Shown one piece after another: positions 56,250 through 64,000 of a DNA stretch of 64,000 nucleotides. The position numbers were made by a program, and so were the translations under genes. Each line of letters starts with the position of its first letter. Within the stretch, counting starts at the first letter, position 1. Source of the stretch: Sporobolomyces roseus (lineage: Eukaryota > Basidiomycota > Microbotryomycetes > Sporidiobolales > Sporidiobolaceae); assembly GCA_016617785.1 (NCBI GenBank), contig JADILM010000011.1:186001-250000 (forward strand). Reading direction: 5' to 3'. The notes beneath the pieces are model-generated. The model worked only from the letters and a program-made list of their open reading frames with translations, made no database searches and was not told where the DNA came from.

Positions 56250-59043
56250 ATGTCGATCAACGAATCTGAGCCAACTCGACTTCTCTTCACCAGTTTACAT
56301 CCTTCCCTCTCATCCCAACTCTTACGCACCCACCTCTCACAATGTCCTCCTACTCCACCTAGTGTAACCGATATCAAAGTAGTAACTCGACCAGATGGAA
56401 CTTCACGGTGCATCGCTTTTGCTGGATTCAAATCTCATCTCGAGGCAGACAGAGTCAGGAGTTGGGCGAGTGGGGCTTGGATTGCAGGAGAAAGAGGTGG
56501 CTCGAGGATTAAAGTAGACTGGGCTAAAGACGTAAGTACAGTAATTCCTTCGAAAGGCTGTGGAGTTCTCTCGCCTAATTTCCCTTTTTTCCGCTTCTGA
56601 CTCCTCGATGATGAATGAACAGACTCGAGACTCACATCCACCAGCGAAACGTATGAGGTTGGACCGGACAGCTGCCGATGGAGAGACTAGGAGTCAAGCG
56701 AGCGATTCTCGTTTTCAAGATTTCCTCGCTGTAATGGCACCAGCAAGACCGTCTGCTCTTCACGATCAATCCGAGGTCACTCCTTCGACTATACCTCACT
56801 CTGAACAAACTTCCACTGTCGCCGATCCTTCACCAGCACTTTCAACTCCCGTCTCAAAATCAACTACAGAACCCTCCGAAGAGGAATCACCTACGTTCAC
56901 CAACGACGACGCTGCTGCCGATGACGATCTCACAGATGCCGAGTATCTCGCCAAACGAATGAAACGTACGATCGCCGAGACGGAACCGGAGGACCACCTT
57001 GAAATCGTCGACGACTCGGGAGGCAAAGAATGGGAACAAGAACAACTTGTCGGGACAACATCAGCTACGGTTAATGCTGTAGGTTGCCGATATCTATCAC
57101 ATTCAAGGCTGACAAGTGCGAGCGACTGAATCTTGAGTTTGTCCACAGGCCGAAACTACGACACCTGATCTCACGACTCAAGCTATACTCGACACAGGTC
57201 GTCTGTTCCTCCGAAATCTCGCTTTCTCTGCGAACATGGAAGATATCAAGCAGCTCTTCGAAGCTTACGGGGCAGTAGAACAAGTAAAACATCGTTTCAC
57301 AGTCCTTCAGAATGAAGAGCGAAACTTACTCGTTCTTCACATTCCCCGTAGGTTCACCTTCCCATCGACAAAGCCACGGGATCCTCAAAAGGTCTAGCAT
57401 ACGTCACATTCCAGCAACCGCAAGCTGCAGTCGATGCCTACACCGCTCTCGATGGCAGAACATTTCAAGGTCGACTCCTCCACATTCTCCCTGCAGTAGG
57501 GCGACTCGCAAAACCGGATCGAAACCCTGCCCAGTCTTCGCTCAAAGCTGAACGACTCGAAGCTCGCAAACAAACCGGTGGTCAAACCTTCAGTTGGGCG
57601 ACGCTTTACTTGAACGTGAGTCGGACGTCGTTTAGTTTCTGCGTCTCTTGCATGGCCTGATCAACTAACACGCGTCTTCCCCATCTCCTTCCCGACAATT
57701 TCAGTCGAACGCCGCTCTCTCCGCCGTTGCAGATCGACTGGGAGTTGCCAAGTCTGCTCTCCTCGATCCCTCGGCCAGCGATCCTGCGATCAAAGTCGCA
57801 TTGGCTGAAGCTCACACACTCGGTGAGATCAAGCAATACTTTGAGAACGTGAGTCCTATTTCCCTCTGCCCTACTGCGTCTTTGCTCCTCTAGATCTGAA
57901 CCCTGACCCCAACCTTTCCCGATTCTCAGGAAGGAGTGAATATCGAAGCTTTCGGCAAACCTGGACCTCGATCCGCAACGTGCATCCTCATCAAGAACTT
58001 GCCGTACGGATCGACTGTCGCTTCTCTCTCGAATCTCCTCGCACCGTTCGGACAACCAAATCGCCTCCTCGTACCACCTTCGGGAACCATCGCTATCGTC
58101 GAAATGCCTGATTCCCGATCAGCAGGGGATGCTTGGAGAGGATTACTCTACAAGCAATTCGGTGGCAGCGTCCTCTACCTGGAGAAGGCTCCAAACGCAA
58201 TCTGGGCTGGAGAGTCGAGTCGAACGACAACGGACTCTGTCGGAAGCGACGCTCCGACGACTGCCGTCCCGGTTCCCTCGACCAAAGATCTCTCGTCCGG
58301 CACCTCGTCTTCGCAGGATACAGCACCTGGAGCAACTCTCTTCCTCAAGAACCTCAACTTTGTTACGACGACGGCGAGGTTGCAAGCTGCGTTTGGACAC
58401 CTCGATGGATTCAGCTTTGCCCGAGTGCAGACGAAACCGGATCCTCATCAAACCGGAAAGACACTCAGCATGGGTTACGGGTTCATCGGGTTCCGTACGG
58501 TCGAAGATGCGACTCGCGGCAAGGCTGCTCTCTCGAATCAAGCTCTCGATGGTCATCAACTCGACGTCCGTTTCGCCCAACGAGGTACGACACAAGAAAC
58601 GGCTCCGAACAGCAAGAGGACACGAGACGAGACTACAACGAAGATGCTCGTGAAGAATGTCCCTTTCGAGGCGACCCGCAAAGAACTTCGACAGTTATTC
58701 AGGTATGTCGTTGCTCCTGCCTCTGCATTTTGTTCATTCGATCGCCGATCTGACTCGAGGTAATGTCTCGACTCGCAGTGCCTACGGTCAACTGAAATCG
58801 GTTCGACTCCCGCGCAAAATGGACAACTCGACTCGCGGATTCGCCTTCCTCGATTTCGCAACTCGTCGAGACGCCGAAGCTGCTTTCTCAGCTCTCGAAC
58901 ACGCTCATTTGCTCGGTCGCCACCTCGTCTTGCAATGGGCTGGAGAGGACGGCGAGGATGGGGCGAAAGATCAACTTCCTCTCGAATCCGGACGACTCAG
59001 CCATAAAAAGGCAAAATTTACGCTGGACACCGATTTGAAGTAG
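56250..59043 (+). CDS. MRD1: Multiple RNA-binding domain protein Mrd1 (RBM19)
   Basis: Nucleolar protein with several RRM domains, needed for early 18S rRNA processing in the U3 processome. ATG at 56250 (MSINESEPTRLLFTSLHPSL); about nine exons. RRM order: first (RLLFTSLHPSL to GGSRIKVDWAKD), an acidic linker (DAEYLAKRMKRT), second (RLFLRNLAFSANMEDIKQLF, GLAYVTFQQPQAAVDAY), a helical block with TFSWATLYLNSNAALSAVAD and then DRLGVAKSALLD, typical of Mrd1, third (SATCILIKNLPYGSTVASL), fourth (ATLFLKNLNFVTTTARLQAA, MGYGFIGFRTVEDATRG), fifth (KMLVKNVPFEATRKELRQLF, GFAFLDFATRRDAEAAF). It ends with HKKAKFTLDTDLK. Five RRMs, as in yeast. The stop (59041-59043) lies five bases from the stop of the convergent carrier gene. 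Confidence 0.95.
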
Positions 59044-59048
59044 TTGCA

Positions 59049-60255
59049 TTAGATGTATGGTGCTCCTAGCTGATTCCTGAAAACACCGAGAGTGAATTCG
59101 ACGACGAGTAACAACACACCACCACCTGGCGCGAGACGCAAAACTTTTGGCAAGAAACCCGAGTAGAGAGCTCCGAAACCTTCCTCCTTTGCGATGAGGA
59201 CGAGAGACGGGAACGTCCAATTGTACTTCGGCGTCGATCCAGCAACCTACTCGAAGAGAACGTGTTGATCAGTGACTCGCTCCGCAAGCGATAGCGAGAC
59301 TCTATCGACGTACTTTGATCGAATTTTGCACGCGAGATTTGACAACGTCAACTATTTCATGGTACGCAAGCAATCGCGGCTCGTCAGCGTATATGGATCG
59401 CCGTGAAGGTTGAGACTACCTCTTACAGGGTGTGTTGAGAGCAGTACCAACGAAACCTCCGACAGCACCCGATACGAAATCGTTGAAGAGTTGTCCCGAT
59501 TTCGACTGTCCGATCATTACGAATCTTCAGTTCCTGACGCAGACGAGCGACTGGGCGCTGAGGAAATCTGCGGAGACTTACTTGAGCTTTGGGGAGAAGC
59601 GAGCGGACTTGGAAGATGCAACCAAAGTATCCTCCATTCCAAGAAACGTGACTGAGATTGACACGAACGTATTCGAGCGATGAGTGCTGCACATGCCAGG
59701 AGAGAGAGAATAGACTGAGAACTCACCGCCAGAACGTAGGTTCCAACCCAGCATATAGACCCAAGAGACCATCCTTCTTGACGATTTGAGCAACAACATC
59801 CATAGGACCTTTATAGATACTGTTCTTGTCTTGTAATCGGATCTTAACCAACTCGAAAGGTACGACGACGATACTCTCCGTAGCTCCAGCACTGCAACCC
59901 GTCAAAACTGACAGACTTTGAGTCATTTTATCGACACCCATTGCCGATTTGTACGTCTTGCCCCAGAAGTCGTTTGCAGCGAACTTGACGGCACGTTTGG
60001 GAGCTTCTAGCATGAGAGGAGGAACGAGACCTCGATAGAGTCGACCAGCACTGCAGGATAGAAACGGAAGAAGGGGATTTCGCAAAGTCAGTCAACCTCG
60101 GTCGATTCGATGGGAGATGACGAGAGTCAAGGTACTCACCCTTCTTTTGCGATAATCTTTCGGAAACAATCGACCATTCCATTGTAATGTTCCGCTCCAG
60201 CGACAGGTTTCCCAATTTGTAATTGTAGGCGAGTTTTCACCTATTAATCATGCGA

Positions 60256-60288
<33 letters not shown>

Positions 60289-60624
60289 CTAGAGTGAGCG
60301 GAGAGCGAGAGTGTAGAGTCGGTGGGGGGGGGAAGTAGAGACTTGCGACATCTGAAGGAAAAGAGTCAAACGAGAGGGAGAGAAGAGGGGGGGGGAAAGG
60401 AAGCGTCGAATCCATTAGCTCGTTTCGAATGAGTGAGGGAGCTAGCTAGAGATACTCACCGAGAGGATACAAACACAACAATTCAGTCACACCGGCGATA
60501 GCACCCGCTGCGAACTGATAAACGAAAGGGAGAGCTAGAAAACGGGGGAAGGCGGGATTAGCACAAACACGACTCGGGATAAGCTAGAATAAATCGGAAG
60601 GGACTCACGTTTCTTATCCGACAT
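59049..60624 (-). CDS. ODC1: Mitochondrial 2-oxodicarboxylate carrier
   Basis: Inner-membrane carrier exchanging 2-oxoadipate and 2-oxoglutarate, linked to lysine metabolism. ATG at 60624 (MSDKK); about eight exons. Three carrier repeats with signatures: LCLYPLDVKTRLQLQIGKPV (first), VVVPFELVKIRLQDKNS (second), NTPFDVVKSRVQNS (third). Specific to Odc: LYRGLVPPLMLEAPKRAVKF, GPMDVVAQIVKKDGLLGLY, LWNGGYFGCIFQVR, LVLIAKEEGFGALYSGFLPK, LRLAPGGG. It ends GAPYI. The stop is at 59049-59051. A run of AG repeats (60261-60283) and a G-run lie in the introns near the 5' end. Confidence 0.93.
60261..60283. repeat. AG dinucleotide repeat in an ODC1 intron
   Basis: About 11 AG units with one interruption, in an intron of the carrier gene; simple low-complexity sequence. 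Confidence 0.85.
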
Positions 60625-60810
60625 GATCCAGACCAACTAGAGCTACTACTAGAGACAAAGTGAAGTGGGAGGGAAGAGGGAGAAGTCGTCTCTCTCTCTC
60701 TTTCTCCCGATCAACTTGAACTCTTCCACTGATCTTACTCCGGTCACTCAAACTACTCGGTACCCTCAGATTACGACTCTGACAAAATCAACTACAAGGC
60801 AAGGGGAGAA
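60625..60810. promoter_or_regulatory. Divergent promoter, ODC1 / COQ8
   Basis: 186 bases between two start codons of nuclear genes for mitochondrial proteins; shared regulation is plausible. CT-rich tract at 60690-60707. Confidence 0.5.
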
Positions 60811-63133
60811 ATGAACGATGTAGCAACCATTTGTTCAGGCTTGATTCGTTTATCGATCGCAACTCGAAACCTACGAGCGACGAGGTCTACCTTGACTGGC
60901 TTACGAAGTCAGCAACCACCTCAGCATCACCACCACGAAGAAGCCATTCTCCCAGCTCCTCCTTCTCCTTCTCCCCTCGATTCTTCCAAATCGTTCAACT
61001 CTCTCATCGTACCTCGGCCATCGCCTCAACAGATCGAAGTCAAAGATGATATTCAACATGTTCCATCGGATCTTCCAAAGGTACTCCCTCGCTCACGCTC
61101 ACCCGAAACCTCTATCGACCCTCCGATTCCAAATCTCGCAACTCCTCCCTCCATTTCCTCGCCTCGAATACAACCCGTGCAGCCCGAATCTTCTCGTCTT
61201 GTCGACAGTGAGCCGGAGTTAGAGGATAGACTGGACAGTCGATTGGCGAGCAACGAGTCGGGAGACGGTCAAGTTACTGCAGAACAAGTTGTTGACATTG
61301 TGAGATAATCTTCTTTTCTTCTGTCGATGAGAGTCCAGCTAACCAGCTTTCTCCGCAAGTACAGAATAATCTGAAGTCCTCGAAAGTTCCGAGCTCTCGT
61401 TTGGGACGCCTCATGCATTACGGAGGTCAGTTCTCCTTCCCTCGCGAGGCAAAAATCGTAAGGGACTCATTTTCGCTTTTCTTCGATTTTCAGGTCTCGC
61501 TGCCGGTCTCGGTTTCGGTATGGCTTCGGAAGCTATTCGAAGAACTACTTATGGTTCCTCGAGTGGCGCCGATCAGCCCGGACTGCTTCTAAGCGAGGCT
61601 AACATCGAACGTCTCGTCAACAAACTTTCGAAAATGCGAGGTGCAGCTCTCAAACTCGGTCAATTCCTCAGTATACAAGGTGAGCGTCTCGACTGGACTG
61701 TCATAAATCCGTAACGTGGCTCATGTGTTGTGAGCGTCGTGTCAAGATACGAAATTGCTCTCTCCACAACTCGAGGCAGTTTTACATCGAGTTCAGAATA
61801 GTGCGAATTACATGCCGGAATGGCAGACTGAGGTATGCTCTTACTATATCTCTGATCATATACTATTGAGTGCACCCTGACGAGGCTTCGAACAGCGAGT
61901 CCTCTCGCAAGATCTAGGTTCGGATTGGCAGCAACATTTCGAAACATTCGAGATGAGACCATTCGCAGCGGCTTCGATCGGACAAGTACACTCGGCAGTC
62001 CTCTCATCTGACTCGCCGTTGGCCAGCAAGTATGGTCAGTCGCTCAAGGTCGCAGTCAAGGTTCAATTCCCAGGAGTTCGACAGTCAATCTCGAGCGACC
62101 TCTCAAACTTGAAATGGCTCTTACTCGCAACTTCGGTTCTACCTCGAGGACTCTATCTCGACAATACGCTCAAGGTACTCGAGCGTGAACTCGTCGACGA
62201 ATGCAACTATGAAAGGGAGGCAGATTTCGGTCATCGAATGGGCAAGCTCGTTCAATCTTCGAAACTCGCTCGGGATTTCGCCGTACCCAAAGTAGTCAAG
62301 GAGCTGTCCGGCTCGATGGTTCTCACTACCGAAATGATGTATGGCAAGCCATTGAAGGCTGCATTGGATGTAGAGCAGGAGAAACGAGATTGGGTGAGTT
62401 TCGCCTTTTCACGCCCCTTCTCGAAGTTTACCGTTCTAATCGGATATCGGAGGTTCTCGGTGTAGATCGGCACTCGAATTCTCGACTTATGTCTGCACGA
62501 GCTGTTCAGTTTCCGGATCATGCAAACCGATCCAAACTGGAGCAATTTCCTCTATAACGAACGAACAAAAAAGGTGAGTCTCTGTTCTTTCGCTACTCCT
62601 GTTCGCGTGAGTTGACTTGTACACGAATAGATCGAGCTTATCGACTTTGGAGCGAGTCAAGAATACAGCGAACGATTCATCGAAAACTATGGAAATCTAC
62701 TTTCTTGCGCGGTTTCGGAAGACCGTGAAGGGTCAATAAGGTTCTCTCGAGAACTTGGGTACCTCACAGGAGAAGAGAATGAGGTGAGGATCTCGTGTGC
62801 TTTCCCGCTTGACCTAGATCGCTACTGACGACACGCTTGATTTCCTCGACGCAGGAAATGATTTCGGCGCATCTCACTTCTCTATTCGCGCTCGCGCTAC
62901 CGTTCCGTCAATCTTCGCCATCACCCTTTCCATTCGGTACTATGGGCCCACAGATCACCTCGACGGTTCGAAGTCAGATACCGATCATGCTCAAGCATCG
63001 ATTGACCCCTCCTCCGGAAGAAACCTACAGTCTGAATCGCAAACTCAGCGGAGCGTTCCTTCTGTGTGAACGATTAGCGGCTCGCGTAGACTCCCAAGGC
63101 ATGTATCGAAACGCTGTCGGACATACTCGCTGA
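60811..63133 (+). CDS. COQ8: COQ8 / ABC1 atypical kinase
   Basis: ATPase-like member of the UbiB family in the mitochondrial matrix, required for coenzyme Q biosynthesis. ATG at 60811; about nine exons. The N-terminus ([18 protein letters not shown]) looks like a targeting peptide; a P/S-rich stretch follows. Family marks: [16 protein letters not shown] (the KxGQ motif), [17 protein letters not shown] (Ala-rich loop in place of a P-loop), [14 protein letters not shown] (ATP-binding Lys), [65 protein letters not shown] (DFG). The end is [17 protein letters not shown]. It is the nearest neighbour of the pheromone gene, at 760 bases, tail-to-tail. Confidence 0.95.
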
Positions 63134-63891
63134 TGCGTACGCGATCCTTCCTAGCCGCTGAAATCCGCAAGACTTCGTTTCGCACCGTAAAATGCAGAGG
63201 AAGCTAGTCGAGAGTCGAGAGTCGAGAGTCGAGTGCATATCATGAGCTTCGCCGTGTAGGCGCTCTCGCGACCAGTAGGCGCTTGAATCATCGATTGAAG
63301 TTCCCGCCACCGATGGCTCCGCGACTGGTTCTGCACAGTCCTTATACTCTCGCAGCATAGACGTCTAAAGGACATCAATATATTTGCGCGCTTTCCTCCG
63401 ATTCGTTGTTCGCATAGATACCCATTTGCAATTCTTCGTCTGTTTTCCTTTCGAAGCTGCAAAGCCTGCGATTTCTTTCTCCTTGCCGTTCGCCTTATTC
63501 CGCGTTCTGCGCTTCGAGAGAGAATTGAAAGAGAGCAGTATGACAGAGTGCTTCAAACGAGACGAGACGATGTCCGCCGAGCTGAAAACGGCTATAGGGC
63601 GAACGAGGGGAGAAGGAACGAAATAATAAAGATAGTTGCAAACTGCCTAGAACTATGCCACCGACGAACGAACAACATCAAGGTAGAAAGGTAAACAACG
63701 AGTAGGGACAGCAAGCGAGGGGAAGAAGTGGGAATAGGTGCGAAAAGAAGGAAAGATGCGATCCGGATGGAGGAGACTTCTGGGTCGAGTAAGAGACGAG
63801 TCAGCGATGGAGGGAAGCAACGACGATTGTGAGAGGTCTGAAGACGTACCGATTGAGATTGGGTAGCGAAGATCAGTCCTATCGACCGTCC
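63134..63891. other. Gap between COQ8 and the pheromone precursor
   Basis: About 760 bases between two convergent stop codons, longer than other tail-to-tail gaps here (5-340). No gene is supported. It contains a short tandem repeat (63207-63233) and probably the long 3' UTR of the pheromone gene. Confidence 0.5.
63207..63233. repeat. Short tandem repeat, period 7
   Basis: GTCGAGA repeated three times plus a partial copy. It lies between COQ8 and the pheromone gene; no function is apparent. Confidence 0.85.
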
Positions 63892-64000
63892 TTAAGCGAC
63901 AACGCATCCAGGCATAGTGTGTCCAATGGTAGGGTAGCTCTTCGAAACGACACAGCCAGGCATGGTGTGACCGATGGTGGGGTACGCCTTGGAGATAGTG
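63892..64000 (-). CDS. Farnesylated mating pheromone precursor, 3' end (cut by window edge)
   Basis: Reading leftward from the edge: TISKA, YPTIGHTMPGC, VVSKS, YPTIGHTMPGC, VVA, TAA (63892-63894). The same 11-residue peptide occurs twice with a period of 48 bases and synonymous differences. The end CVVA is a CaaX box, the signal for farnesylation of the Cys. Rhodotorucine A, the lipopeptide pheromone of Rhodotorula toruloides, is an 11-residue Y-P-...-G-C peptide with a farnesyl Cys, released from a precursor with several copies. The design here is the same: Tyr-Pro start, Gly-Cys end, and a Lys-containing spacer (VVSKS) between copies. The TISKA before the first visible copy looks like another spacer, so at least three copies are expected. 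The mature form (farnesyl, possibly methylated) is inferred. The 5' part lies outside the window. Confidence 0.88.
   Translation of the reverse strand, partial: TISKAYPTIGHTMPGCVVSKSYPTIGHTMPGCVVA

Noticed and set aside
63653..63907. Minus-strand frame with MRCRLRTVDRTD overlapping the pheromone stop
   Set aside because: It starts inside the pheromone coding end in another frame and has no features; probably 3' UTR.
1..64000. CRISPR arrays, prophage, rRNA, tRNA genes or telomere repeats
   Set aside because: None seen; the window has the gene and intron structure of fungal nuclear DNA.

Overview
The window is nuclear DNA of a basidiomycete fungus, most likely a red-yeast-type member of the Pucciniomycotina (Microbotryomycetes or close relatives). 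The evidence is dense intron-rich genes with mostly 50-110 bp GT-AG introns, fungal gene content (ALO1, CHO2, LCL3, a chitin deacetylase-like protein) and, at the right edge, a tandem-repeat farnesylated pheromone precursor built like the rhodotorucine A precursor of Rhodotorula. No tRNA, rRNA, transposon or CRISPR array was recognised. The species cannot be named from the sequence.

Layout. 0.6-2.4 kb: a coiled-coil protein of unknown function, paralogous to the gene at 15.9-17.1 kb. 2.6-6.5 kb: two F-box genes on the minus strand, one of them broken. 6.9-17.1 kb: pantothenate synthetase, caleosin, an SUT-type sugar transporter, a doubtful small gene, a JmjC dioxygenase and the second coiled-coil paralog. 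18.3-27.1 kb: three F-box genes around the D-arabinono-1,4-lactone oxidase gene. 27.5-38.4 kb: polysaccharide deacetylase, an SRF/Mcm1-type MADS factor, a UBE2G1-type E2, an ALKBH6-type dioxygenase and two cell-surface or membrane proteins. 39.2-43.1 kb: two more F-box genes. 44.3-63.1 kb: a compact housekeeping block (BAR-SH3 protein, CHO2, prefoldin 3, DCN1, LCL3, SRP9, MRD1, oxodicarboxylate carrier, COQ8). 63.9-64.0 kb: the 3' end of the pheromone precursor gene, cut by the window edge.

Two things stand out. First, the window carries seven members of one F-box protein family. Six of them form three copies of a two-gene unit (upstream gene, about 0.85-0.87 kb of conserved non-coding DNA, downstream gene), spread over 40 kb in both orientations. 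The seventh is a single gene with a stop codon at its first splice junction. Second, the right edge enters a probable pheromone/receptor mating-type locus, with COQ8 (ABC1) as its immediate neighbour.

Most housekeeping genes are arranged head-to-head over 116-280 bp or tail-to-tail, so many promoters are shared. MRD1 and the carrier gene converge with five bases between their stop codons. Exon boundaries were read by eye from splice motifs, phase and family conservation; those given explicitly keep the reading frame.
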